A DNA stretch of 64,000 bases from an uncultured Campylobacter sp. (GTDB lineage: Bacteria; Campylobacterota; Campylobacteria; Campylobacterales; Campylobacteraceae), in assembly GCF_938017775.1 (NCBI RefSeq), contig NZ_CALIIU010000009.1, positions 1 to 64,000 on the forward strand, written 5' to 3'. This document shows positions 46,644 to 54,615 of this stretch, one piece after another. How positions within the stretch are numbered: position 1 is the stretch's first letter; each line of letters opens with the position of its first letter. The notes under the pieces are model-generated. The model saw only the letters and a list, made by a program, of their open reading frames with translations, did not search any database and was not told the DNA's origin. The translations under genes and the position numbers were made by a program.

Positions 46644-47330
46644 TTAAACGGCTAGGTCTATTATCTGTCTGAAGTCGCTTAGGGCTTGGCGTAGCTGTAA
46701 ATCAAGCCGTTCAGCCTTGGGAAGTAGCGCAGGTTTGTTTAAATCGATTATGGGCGCGGTCGCCTCCGCTCGATACAAAGGAAAGCCTAAATCGTTCTTT
46801 AACGCCTTGTCGTAAAAATAAATCCTTTGCAGCACGCCAAATTTTGCTTTTACGTAGGCGGTGTTTCCGTTTCTGATTATCTCGAATGCTCTCAAATTGA
46901 AAGGCGTGCGGCTATCGAAACAAAGGTCAATACTTGAGACGTTATTAACGGCGTCTAGCAGCTCCGCTATTAAATCGAGAGGCGGGGCGGGCTTATGATA
47001 TTGCCTTAGCCCGTAAAACTCGATAACCGCTTTTTTATCGCAGCTATTCGGGCTTTTTGTAGTGGCGTAAAATATGCTTAGGTTTTCGAGTTCGTAGATA
47101 TTGATTATTTTCAGCCCGCGAAACTCATAACGCCCCGCGACTTTAATCTCTTTGGTATCTTGCATTTTCCGCCATTTTAAGCCGTGATTTTTGGCTATGC
47201 TTTTTAAAAGCCCCATTTTGCTAAACCGCTTTTTGGTTACGGCGTTTTTAAAAAAGCTCGCGCGGATTGTGTCGATATGGATATTCGGGGTTTCAGCCAA
47301 AATTTGGCTAACGTAAGGTAATATTTCCAC
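46644..47330 (-). CDS. Replication-initiator-like protein (Rep_trans/RstA type suspected)
   Basis: This 228-residue protein has segments typical of rolling-circle initiators of filamentous phages and small plasmids. These are VSSIDLCFDS (a strand with an Asp pair), IYFYDKALKND (the YDK block) and PLYRAEATAPI (an R.E block). It may nick and replicate the excised element. The match is motif-level by eye, and the protein is shorter than RstA. It sits beside a structured non-coding region. Confidence 0.45.
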   Translation of the reverse strand: MEILPYVSQILAETPNIHIDTIRASFFKNAVTKKRFSKMGLLKSIAKNHGLKWRKMQDTKEIKVAGRYEFRGLKIINIYELENLSIFYATTKSPNSCDKKAVIEFYGLRQYHKPAPPLDLIAELLDAVNNVSSIDLCFDSRTPFNLRAFEIIRNGNTAYVKAKFGVLQRIYFYDKALKNDLGFPLYRAEATAPIIDLNKPALLPKAERLDLQLRQALSDFRQIIDLAV

Positions 47331-47387
47331 GTTTTAATTTCCAAAGGGCGGTTTTGCTTGATACTAGCCGCCCTTAAATATTTTGAT

Positions 47388-47654
47388 TTAATCTTTATGG
47401 GGCGTATTCTTAGCTTTTGCCTCTTTGTCGCCCCAATCCCCTATTTTCTTTTTGGCTTTATCGAAATCCACGATATACCACCATTTAAACCGCCGTCCGT
47501 CCTCTTGCGTCCACCGGTCTTTAATGGCACCCTCCCGCTTAAGCTCGCCTAGATACTGGTTGGCGTTGCTTATGCCGAATACTCGCCCCGCCGTTACGCG
47601 TCCTTGCTCTAGCATTATTTTTAAAAGCGTTCTTTTATGATTGTTAGCTTTCAT
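47388..47654 (-). CDS. Small winged-helix-like element protein
   Basis: This 88-residue basic protein (KANNHKRTLLKIMLEQGRVT, then AGRVFGISNANQYLGELKRE) has the look of a winged-helix DNA-binding domain. It overlaps its upstream neighbour by four bases. Function is unknown. Confidence 0.55.
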   Translation of the reverse strand: MKANNHKRTLLKIMLEQGRVTAGRVFGISNANQYLGELKREGAIKDRWTQEDGRRFKWWYIVDFDKAKKKIGDWGDKEAKAKNTPHKD

Positions 47655-47887
47655 TTTTTCCGTTCCTCTCTTATGCCCGCTTTGACCTCTAGGGCTTTGA
47701 TACTCTCCCCTTGCGTCCTCGTGATATGGAATAGGTCATAAGCGCAGTCTAACAGCTCCTGCGACGCTCCGTCTAGGCTCTGCACCCTGTAGATATGTAG
47801 TTGCCTTTTAAATGCCTTTAGCATATCCTTATCGTCCGCGCTGAAACAAAACGCGCTAGGTGTAAAATTTAGCTTACTTCGCCCCAT
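47651..47887 (-). CDS. Small element protein of unknown function
   Basis: This 78-residue mostly helical protein (MGRSKLNFTPSAFCFSADDK...) overlaps both neighbours by short stretches (14 and 4 bases), so it belongs to the same tightly packed set. No family was recognised. Confidence 0.5.
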   Translation of the reverse strand: MGRSKLNFTPSAFCFSADDKDMLKAFKRQLHIYRVQSLDGASQELLDCAYDLFHITRTQGESIKALEVKAGIREERKK

Positions 47888-48206
47888 TGCTTGCCCCCGT
47901 TAAAAAGGTTTGGATTAGCCTTTCGTTTTCGCTTTGCAACTCCTGCATTTGTTCGCGTTGAGCCGATAGCGCTAGGAATAAATCAAAGGCTATGTCCTTA
48001 AAATCCGCCGTTTTGCTTCCGTCTCGCTCGTTCTGCAAATATTTGAGATAAATATCGGGGTAGCACGCTTTCAACATCTTTTCGTAATGCTCGGGTGCGC
48101 TTTTTAGGTCTTTGCACTCGCTCGCAAAGTCCGCGATAGCCTTTTGATTTATCTCGTTCTCGCGTTCCTCGAATAGGTCAAACGCTACGCTTAGGGCTTC
48201 AATCAC
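47874..48206 (-). CDS. Helical element protein, probably missing its amber-interrupted 5' part
   Basis: From an internal ATG this gives 110 residues (MIEALSVAFDLFEERENEIN...), mostly helical with a coiled-coil near the end (LSAQREQMQELQSENERLIQ). The frame is open upstream to a TAG at 48245-48243, and before that lies a good start (48341), so the native protein was probably 155 residues. No family was recognised. Confidence 0.55.
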   Translation of the reverse strand: MIEALSVAFDLFEERENEINQKAIADFASECKDLKSAPEHYEKMLKACYPDIYLKYLQNERDGSKTADFKDIAFDLFLALSAQREQMQELQSENERLIQTFLTGASNGAK

Positions 48207-48242
48207 GCCCTTTCGTCGCTCGTCTTGCTCCTGAACGTCCGC

Positions 48243-48341
48243 CTACGCGTATATCGCCCTAATATCGGGATATTTAGATAAATAGGCGTAAAAACGCAAA
48301 TATCGCCTTTTCTCGGCTTCGTCCTTAAACAGCGGCTTCAT
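48243..48341 (-). pseudogene. Amber-terminated 5' part of the downstream helical protein
   Basis: ATG at 48341 opens MKPLFKDEAEKRRYLRFYAY and ends after 32 codons at TAG (48245-48243). The same frame continues as ADVQEQDERRKGVIEALSV into the 110-residue ORF. The context is GCG-TAG-GCG, the same nine bases as at the 45027 amber. Confidence 0.55.
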
Positions 48342-48531
48342 CTTGCGCCGCCTTTCTCATAAAAAACGCCTCTACTTCGGCGGGGTTGAAAAAGGTAATA
48401 TTTTTGCTAAATTTTATCGGTCTTAGAAAGCCTTGTTTGGCAAAATACCACACCGTGCTTAAGCCTATGCCGTAGATACTAGCAATCTGCGCCGCTCTTA
48501 GATACTTTGGTTTAACTTCGCTTTTTTTCAT
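48325..48531 (-). CDS. AlpA-like HTH regulator
   Basis: This 68-residue protein (LRAAQIASIYGIGLSTVWYF, then AKQGFLRPIKFSKNITFFNP) is an HTH_17/AlpA-type DNA-binding domain. AlpA-like proteins of P4-type elements activate integrase and excision. It is the first gene of the leftward run after the unknown cargo gene. Confidence 0.75.
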   Translation of the reverse strand: MKKSEVKPKYLRAAQIASIYGIGLSTVWYFAKQGFLRPIKFSKNITFFNPAEVEAFFMRKAAQDEAAV

Positions 48532-48738
48532 TGCTTAGCCTTTATTATTTAGATTATCTTTGCAAAGATTAGGTGAATTATGGCGAGAGTTAAAAAGTTA
48601 ATCAACGAAAAATATTTTTAGCCAGGTAGGTAAAAATGGTTGTTTTGAATTAAATTTACGGATATTTGATGAGGTTTGAAAAACCTAAAAGCCCTAAAAA
48701 TAGGACTTTTATAGTGGCTAAAAATATTTTTAGGCGGA

Positions 48739-49437
48739 TTATGCGTCTTTATCGTTGGGGTAAAAATATTTGTAAATTTTATTTGCTAGCGTAGCTTTTT
48801 TGTTTTTATCCACGCCGACAATCTGATACATTCTCGCTTTTAAAATCAAGGTATCTGAAAATTTATCTCTTATCTTTTGAGTGTTGTTTAAAAGATCGTA
48901 TCTTTCTTTTTGCTCTTTAAACGGCGCAAAATATTCGATTGCTGCTCTCATAAATCTTTCGTATTCTGGATAAGGGTCACAATCGCAATTGCGACCAAAA
49001 GGGTCGCGGATATACGGCTCGCCAGTTGAATACTCGCTAAAACAAAAAGCGTGATTTAAAAGCTCAATAGCTTCTAGGTAGTTTTCATATCTTATGATGA
49101 TATCATTTTTCTTAGCTTTTGCCTCCATAATATTTTTAAAAAAATCTACGAAAGCGGTTAAAATTTCGTCTTTTGCCTCCTCTGATTGATAAAAGTGAGT
49201 TAAAATTTTAAACTCTGGGAATAAATTGGGGTCGTGTGTAATGCAAAAAGACTCATCAATGGTTTCGTTCATCATCCCATTAAAGGCTATTAACAAATCA
49301 AAATTACGATTTGCTTTATCAGCAATTCTTAATCTTTTTCTGATATCAATTAGAACTTGTTCTATCGCCTCTGTCTCTCGTTTTTCTCTCTCGTCTTTTG
49401 CACTTTGCGTATCTCTTGGCTCTGATAACTTCGCCAT
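48739..49437 (-). CDS. Element cargo protein of unknown function
   Basis: This 232-residue, acidic, helical protein has no signal peptide, membrane segment or known motif. Cys and Asp cluster in FGRNCDCDPYPEYERF. It lies directly downstream of the integrase (8 bases after its stop, AGGAGG overlapping), the usual slot for accessory or defence cargo. Its function cannot be read from sequence. Confidence 0.6.
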   Translation of the reverse strand: MAKLSEPRDTQSAKDEREKRETEAIEQVLIDIRKRLRIADKANRNFDLLIAFNGMMNETIDESFCITHDPNLFPEFKILTHFYQSEEAKDEILTAFVDFFKNIMEAKAKKNDIIIRYENYLEAIELLNHAFCFSEYSTGEPYIRDPFGRNCDCDPYPEYERFMRAAIEYFAPFKEQKERYDLLNNTQKIRDKFSDTLILKARMYQIVGVDKNKKATLANKIYKYFYPNDKDA

Positions 49438-49445
49438 ATTGCCTC

Positions 49446-50689
49446 CTAGTTATTTTTTATTTCGAGTATGTAGCCGCTCCACCAGTCCAGCAAGATTTTA
49501 AGCTCGTCCAAAAAATCGGCTTTTTCGGAATAGCTTAAATCCACTTTATCGCCGTGTAGGTGGTCTAGCGCCTTTTTGATAGCCTCTTTGCTTACTCCGT
49601 GCTTTTGCATATTATTAAACGCCTGCGTCATAAATATGCCCCGTAGGCTATGCAGGGTTACGACGCGTCCCGTCTGTCTGTCTCTAAAGTCAAAGCCCTT
49701 AATCGCGTTCGTGGCGGTGTCTTTGTGGATATGCCCCGTAAAGTGCGAGTTAATAAAAATATACTCGTATGCCCTGCTTAATTTCGCCTGGTTCTCAAGT
49801 ATCCGCATAACCTCATCGCTAAGCGGCAATTTGAAATCGCCTATCTCGCTGCGCTTGATTTTCTGCTCGGCGCGTGGAATGGTTAAAAGCCTCCTATCGA
49901 AATTTACGTAATCCCATTTAGACGCGACAGCGGTGCGGCTCTTAGCGGCAGGTGTAGGCATAGCTTCATCGCGTTTTTAATCGTCTCAAAATGAGGGTAA
50001 TCATAAATGGCGTTAAAAAATGCCTTTAAGTCCTGGCGCTCGGTTAGCTTGGCGTAATGCTCGACTTTGGTTTTAGGTATCAGACTTTTGGCGTCAATAT
50101 TCGCCATAATATTAACCTCGGCGTAGCCGCTCGATACGGCGAATAAAAAGACGCGGTTTAAAATTTGGTTGATTATCTCAGCAGTTTGCGGCGTAGTCTT
50201 TGACGTTTCTTTAAGGATGTCCGCTATCTCGCCGTGAGTAATGCTTTTTATGCCTCTATCTTTTAGTATCGGCATTACGTGGTTTTCAATGCGTCTGCGC
50301 TTGGTCTTTAGCGTTTGGGGCAGTATGCTTTTAGCTTCAAGCTCTAGCCACTCGTTAAAGACCTTTTCAAAACTGAGATTATGCTCGCTTATTCTTTGAG
50401 CTTTGGCGCGCTTCTTTTCCGTGATAGGGTCGATACCTCTCATCACTAGCTTTTTAAGCTCGGTTCGCTTCTCTCTCGCTTCGGCTAGCGATAAAACGGG
50501 GTAGTTGCCTAGCCCCGTGTTATTCAGCTTGCCAGTATCGGGGCTAATGAAAGCGAATACCCAGCGCTTGCGCCCGCTCTTGCTTACTATCAGCCCTAAG
50601 CCGTCGCCGTCCGTGAGCTTGTAGTCTTTGGCTTTCGGCTTTGCCTCTTTGATTTGCTTATCGCTAAGCGGTTTGACTATCCTAGCCAT
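49446..50689 (-). pseudogene. int: P4-type tyrosine integrase broken by a frameshift
   Basis: The first frame (50689-49904) has the DUF4102-like arm-binding N terminus (KPLSDKQIKEAKPKAKDYKL), the core-binding domain and the first catalytic Arg region LCLHLPLRAA. Then it ends at a stop. A second frame (from about 49919 to 49446) continues WDYVNFDRRLLTIPRAEQKI with the HSLRG box, LDHLHGDKVD and the probable nucleophile Tyr in LSYSEK. Joining the frames gives one complete integrase of about 410 residues. The break is at CTAAATGGG (49914-49921); one extra A would restore LKWDY. The enzyme as written lacks its Tyr, so the element should not excise by itself. Confidence 0.82.
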
Positions 50690-50727
50690 TACGTTTTAAC
50701 TCCCTTAAATGCGTTATTTGAGACGAT

Positions 50728-51010
50728 TTAAAAATATTTTTTCAGTTTTTAGCTCAAAATCCCGCGCAAAAATATTTTTAAAATCGCCGCCTTTTTGCTC
50801 TCTGCGTGCCTAAAATTGGGGATTTGATGAGGTTTAAAATATTTTTTGCCTCGAGGGCGTTTTTTTAAGCTTCACAAAACCCTATTTTAGGCGTTTCAAG
50901 CGTTTTAAAACATTTTTTGGAGTGCTTTGTAAGCCCGTTAAATAGGGCATTTGGTAAGTTTTAAAAATATTTTTTCGCTTGACTTTTGGAATTTTGCCAA
51001 AAATATTTTT
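50728..51010. repeat. Cluster of AAAAATATTTTT palindromes between integrase and tRNA-Phe
   Basis: Six or seven copies of AAAATATTTTTT or close variants at about 50730, 50768, 50836, 50905, 50962 and 50999, mostly preceded by GTTTTA or GATTTA. They are spaced 35-70 bases apart and fill the 440-base gap without ORFs. Position and spacing fit arm-type integrase sites or regulator sites. Confidence 0.55.
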
Positions 51011-51130
51011 AAAATGTTTTTAAATTGCTAGCTTTGCTTGATTATTTTAGACTGCTTTAGAGGGCTAAAATCGCTTGAAGTCCGTATTTTAGGGGTTTTG
51101 TTAGATTGTGTTAGATTGTAAAAAATAGGC

Positions 51131-51146
51131 AATGGTGGTTAGAGGC
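51131..51146. repeat. Right attachment site (attR core) in tRNA-Phe
   Basis: AATGGTGGTTAGAGGC covers the 3' end of the intact tRNA-Phe plus two bases and is repeated at 42851-42866. Confidence 0.87.
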
Positions 51147-51208
51147 AGAATCGAACTGCCGACACGCAGATTTTCAGTCTGCTGCTCTACCGACTGAGCT
51201 ATCCAACC
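51133..51208 (-). tRNA. tRNA-Phe (GAA)
   Basis: On the minus strand: acceptor GGTTGGA/TCTAACC, D-stem GCTC/GAGC, anticodon loop ACTGAAAATC with GAA, T-loop TTCGATT and encoded ACCA. It is the integration site of the neighbouring element, and the integrated copy keeps the gene complete. Confidence 0.96.
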
Positions 51209-51753
51209 ACCAAAAAGAAAAAGTAATTTTAGCCATGCAATACTTAAATCTCGGTTAAAATCCTCGATTTTCGCTAGATTTTTGCACGTCGTATCCCAAA
51301 GCTGCCAAATTTACTCAGTTGAAATTTTCTAAATTTTAGTGGCAAAATATTGCTTGTGCAATGGCTTGCAACAATCAAAACGAACGAACGATTTAAAAGC
51401 GAAGCGAGTAAAATTTTACCGTTTAACCGGCTTTGTAAGCCGTATGCATAGTTTTAGGCTGTGCAAAGTAGATAAATTTACGCCAAAGGATCGCGGCATC
51501 GTTTTAAATTTGCGCGCATAACGGGCGATAGCTGCGATTGGTTAAATTAGCATCGAAAATCCACATTTAATCAAACTTAGTAACGGCATTTTTATAAACA
51601 TTGCGCCAAAGCCAATGGCGTGATGCTGCGAGGCATGCTCCAGCTAGATTTACTTAGATATATCCGCGCAGCAGAAGCGTTGAAATTTTAAAATGCGATT
51701 GCAAATTGTATTTTAAAAGCCTAGCCCGATCCGACTAGCCCCGATAGGTCTGT
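51209..51753. other. Intergenic spacer between tRNA-Phe and murD
   Basis: 545 bases. A 60-codon frame on the plus strand has no motif and is probably chance. RAATTY words recur. The tRNA-Phe promoter should lie just right of 51208, reading leftwards. Confidence 0.5.
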
Positions 51754-53238
51754 TTATCCGAGCTGTGCAACTTGTTTTTTAAATAGCTCGCCGCGTTCGG
51801 CATAGCTTTTAAACTGATCCAAGCTCGCACAAGCAGGGCTTAGCAGCGCTATTTCGCTCGCAGAATGTATGGAATTTTTAAAATTTTCGAAATTTTTAGA
51901 ATTCTGCGAATTCCGAGTTTCACCGTCGTTTGTACGGCGTTTCGGCGAAGAGGCGTCGCCGCTTGCGGCAGATGAGCCGCCGTCATCGCCTTTTTGCAGT
52001 GTATTTTCGCCGATCTTTGCATTTTCTTTCGCCTTGCCGCCGTTGCATCCGCCATTCGCGCTTAAATTTTGTACTTTCAATTCGCTTGCGCCGCTTTGTT
52101 CAAAGCCTACGTCTCGGTAACGCTTCGAAATTTCGCTCACCGCCGTTTGTAAAATTTCGCAGCGCACGCAAGGAAGTTTGTATTCGTCGCACAAACGCAC
52201 GATTTTATCGGTGTTTGAGCCGATTGCGTAAATTTGCAGATCGTATTTTTTAAACTCCGCAAAAAGCGGGTGCAGATCCACGCCTTTATCGTCGCCGCCG
52301 AGGATTAGATGTATTTTTCGTCCTGCGTAACGCTTTAGCGCCTGCACGCACGCATCGATGTTGGTGGCCTTCGTGTCATTGACCCAGATCCTGCCGCGCG
52401 CGTCGGTAAATTCCTCAAGCTTGTTGCCCTCGATCACGAATTCGTTCAGTCGCGTGACGTCGCATCTGTCGAATAAAATTTTCTCCACGCACAGCGCCAA
52501 AAGCGCGTCGATCAAAAAGGGGGTGCGGAATTTTATCTCGCCCAGGTCGATGCCGAATTTTTGCGCCAGATCCGCTTCGTCCTCGTAGCAGATCACGCGA
52601 GCTAGGCTGTTTTGCACAGCAGCGGAGCTTTCGTAGGCGCGCGGGATCAGCGCCACGGAGCCTTCGCGCATCGCTAGTAGCGGCGAGAGTTTAGCGCGCT
52701 CATACTCCGCGAAATCGCCGTGCCAGCTGAGATGATCGGGCGTAATTGCGAGCAGCACGTAGATGTCGGGGCGCGCGTGCTTGGTGTAGTGTAGCGTAAA
52801 CGAGCTCGTCTCCAGTACCCAAATTTTGGCGCTTTTATCAAGCTTTGCAAGCGGGACGCCCACGTTGCCGCCCATTTGCGAGCCGTATCGCTCGAGCAGG
52901 TGCTGCATCATCTTCGTCGTCGTCGTCTTGCCGTTCGTGCCGCTGATCCAAATTTTAAGACCTTTGTAATCGTCGAAATAATCGTATTCGCTGATTAAAT
53001 TCCGCGCCTTTCGCACCAGCTCGTGATGCGGCGGAAAGCCGGGGCTTGGGATTTCAAGCTCGCTTGCGGCGGGATCGAACTCGCTCGGGTTTAAAAGCGC
53101 GTTGCCGAACTCATCCAGCTTCGGTGCGCCCGAAGAAATTTCAAATTTATCGTCGTAGATCTCCCAGCAGCCGTCTTTTTGACAGTGCTCGGCGATCGCT
53201 TTGGTCGTAAGCCCGTAGCCAAATAGCGATTTTTTCAT
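51754..53238 (-). CDS. murD: UDP-N-acetylmuramoylalanine--D-glutamate ligase with a low-complexity insertion
   Basis: MurD adds D-Glu to UDP-MurNAc-Ala in the cytoplasm. Motifs are ISGTNGKTTTTKMMQHLL (ATP loop), LETSSFTLHYTKHARPDI, ITPDHLSWHGDF, the substrate region WVNDTKATNIDA and LILGGDDKGVD. The family C terminus is LLSPACASLDQFKSYAERGE. Between ISKRYRDVGF and the C terminus about 80 polar residues (Asn, Gly, Ser, Lys) are inserted (DNA about 51870-52105); other MurD proteins have only a few there. The frame opens at 53259, but the ATG at 53238 has GGGGAG five bases upstream and fits the family start. It overlaps the small ORF before it by ATGA. Confidence 0.92.
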   Translation of the reverse strand: MKKSLFGYGLTTKAIAEHCQKDGCWEIYDDKFEISSGAPKLDEFGNALLNPSEFDPAASELEIPSPGFPPHHELVRKARNLISEYDYFDDYKGLKIWISGTNGKTTTTKMMQHLLERYGSQMGGNVGVPLAKLDKSAKIWVLETSSFTLHYTKHARPDIYVLLAITPDHLSWHGDFAEYERAKLSPLLAMREGSVALIPRAYESSAAVQNSLARVICYEDEADLAQKFGIDLGEIKFRTPFLIDALLALCVEKILFDRCDVTRLNEFVIEGNKLEEFTDARGRIWVNDTKATNIDACVQALKRYAGRKIHLILGGDDKGVDLHPLFAEFKKYDLQIYAIGSNTDKIVRLCDEYKLPCVRCEILQTAVSEISKRYRDVGFEQSGASELKVQNLSANGGCNGGKAKENAKIGENTLQKGDDGGSSAASGDASSPKRRTNDGETRNSQNSKNFENFKNSIHSASEIALLSPACASLDQFKSYAERGELFKKQVAQLG

Positions 53239-53351
53239 TTTTCTCCCCTTTCGCCCCATAAAATTTGAGTTATCTCATCGGCGCTAAGCTCAGCCGTTTC
53301 GCCGTATTTTTCGCGCGCCGTTTCGAAGTCGGGTTCAATTTGCGCTCGCAT
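53235..53351 (-). CDS. 38-residue ORF coupled between mraY and murD
   Basis: ATG at 53351 lies one base after the mraY stop, and the frame ends at TGA (53237-53235), which overlaps the murD ATG as ATGA. The product is acidic and helical (MRAQIEPDFETAREKYGETA, then ELSADEITQILWGERGEK). The tight junctions on both sides indicate translation, with the murD ribosome-binding site lying inside this ORF. Function is unknown. Confidence 0.6.
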   Translation of the reverse strand: MRAQIEPDFETAREKYGETAELSADEITQILWGERGEK

Positions 53352-53352
53352 T

Positions 53353-54417
53353 TTATCTCAGTTTCAGCGACGTCAGCGCTATGATATTTGCGATCAGCGC
53401 GATGATCCAAAAGCGGATGATGATTTTGTTTTCGACCCAGCCTTTAAGCTCGAAATGGTGGTGTATCGGCGCCATCAGGAAAATTCTGCGTTTGAAAATT
53501 TTAAAGCTGCCCACCTGTAAGATCACGCTGAGCGTTTCGATGACGAAGACGAAGCCGATCATTATGAGCAAAATTTCATTTTTCGTGATGACTGCACAGT
53601 ATCCTAAAAACGCGCCCACGCTGAGACTGCCGCTATCGCCCATAAAGACTTCGGCGGGGTAGCAGTTAAACCACAAAAACCCAAGCAGCGCGCCGATTAG
53701 CGCCGAGACGATGATGCAGACCTCGCCTGCGCCCGCGACGCGCGGTAGCAAGAGATACTGCGAGTAGATCGCGTGCCCGCACAGATAAGCAAATATGCCC
53801 AAGCTGCAGAGCGAAAACACCGATGGAATGGTCGCTAGTCCGTCCAAGCCGTCGGTTAAATTTACCGCGTTTGAGCTCGCGCTTATCACGATCGTCCAAA
53901 ACAGCGGCGCGAAGATCCATAAATTTAGCAGAGGGTATTTAAAAAACGGCACGAAAAATTCCCCGCCCAGATCGCTAAAAGCATAAAGCGTAGCCCCGAT
54001 CAGAAACGCCAAGAAATTTTGCAGCGCAAATTTAGCCCGCGCGCTAAGGCCTGCGTGGTTTTGGCGGCCTAAAATTTTAGAGATATCATCCTTAAAGCCT
54101 ATGTAGCCGAAGCCTACCAAACAAAGCAGTCCGCAGAGCACAAATACGTTGTTTAGCTTGGCGCACAGCAGGCTTGCGAGCACCGCGGCGGTAACGAAAA
54201 CAAGCCCGCCCATCGTTGGGGTTTTGCTCTTTTTCTGATGGTTTTGCGGCGCGAGCTCGTATATGGGCTGCGCGGCGTGTCTGGCTTGCGCCCAGCGGAT
54301 AAACCGCGGCATAGCCCAGACCGAAAAACAAAAAGCGATAAAAAACGCGATTCCTGCGCGAGCGGTGATGTATTGGAAGAAATTTATATTCGTAAGATGG
54401 TAAAGATAATAAAACAA
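53353..54417 (-). CDS. mraY: Phospho-N-acetylmuramoyl-pentapeptide transferase
   Basis: This 354-residue, ten-helix membrane enzyme makes lipid I. Motifs are KKSKTPTMGGLVFV, the first Asp pair region GFKDDISKIL, NAVNLTDGLDGLATIP, and FNCYPAEVFMGDSGSLSVG, with MAPIHHHFELKGW near the end. The start is a TTG (MFYYLYHL fits the family) behind AAAAGGC. It is followed by the small ORF and murD in one unit and is divergent from gpmI. Confidence 0.95.
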   Translation of the reverse strand: MFYYLYHLTNINFFQYITARAGIAFFIAFCFSVWAMPRFIRWAQARHAAQPIYELAPQNHQKKSKTPTMGGLVFVTAAVLASLLCAKLNNVFVLCGLLCLVGFGYIGFKDDISKILGRQNHAGLSARAKFALQNFLAFLIGATLYAFSDLGGEFFVPFFKYPLLNLWIFAPLFWTIVISASSNAVNLTDGLDGLATIPSVFSLCSLGIFAYLCGHAIYSQYLLLPRVAGAGEVCIIVSALIGALLGFLWFNCYPAEVFMGDSGSLSVGAFLGYCAVITKNEILLIMIGFVFVIETLSVILQVGSFKIFKRRIFLMAPIHHHFELKGWVENKIIIRFWIIALIANIIALTSLKLR

Positions 54418-54615
54418 AGTTTGCCTTTTAAATTTTATGAAATTTTATACGAAAACGCGCATTTTAGTATAAAAGAGGTAAAATTTAGCTTTTAGGGCGG
54501 ATGAAATTTTGCCGCATTTGCTAAAAGAAAGTATAATGCCGCTCGTAAAAACAGCGCCGCAGATCCGTTTCAAAAGACCTGTGCGGCGAAATTTAGACGA
54601 AATTTAGGAGCCAAA

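Larger units (their letters stand above)
42851..51146. mobile_element. 8.3-kb integrative element in tRNA-Phe
   Basis: The element is bounded by the 16-bp direct repeat AATGGTGGTTAGAGGC, which is the 3' end of tRNA-Phe. The tRNA is intact at the right end and the tyrosine integrase lies next to it. Most genes run on the minus strand: integrase, a 232-residue unknown, an AlpA-like regulator, small unknowns, a replication-initiator-like protein, HTH proteins and a ParE/ParD-like pair. One regulator points the other way. No capsid, portal, tail or conjugation genes are present, so it resembles a phage-satellite or an integrated plasmid. The integrase frameshift suggests it is now fixed in place. 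Confidence 0.85.

Noticed and set aside
44856..48341. General reassignment of TAG to an amino acid
   Set aside because: TAG is the normal stop of nrdB, nspC, pcm, the antitoxin and the integrase in this window, so a global code change is excluded; only local readthrough or mutation remains.
49914..49921. Programmed frameshift in the integrase
   Set aside because: CTAAATGGG is not a recognised slippery heptamer and no stimulatory structure was evident; a plain one-base deletion is simpler.
51339..51521. 60-codon frame beside tRNA-Phe
   Set aside because: No motif, weak start, spacer composition.
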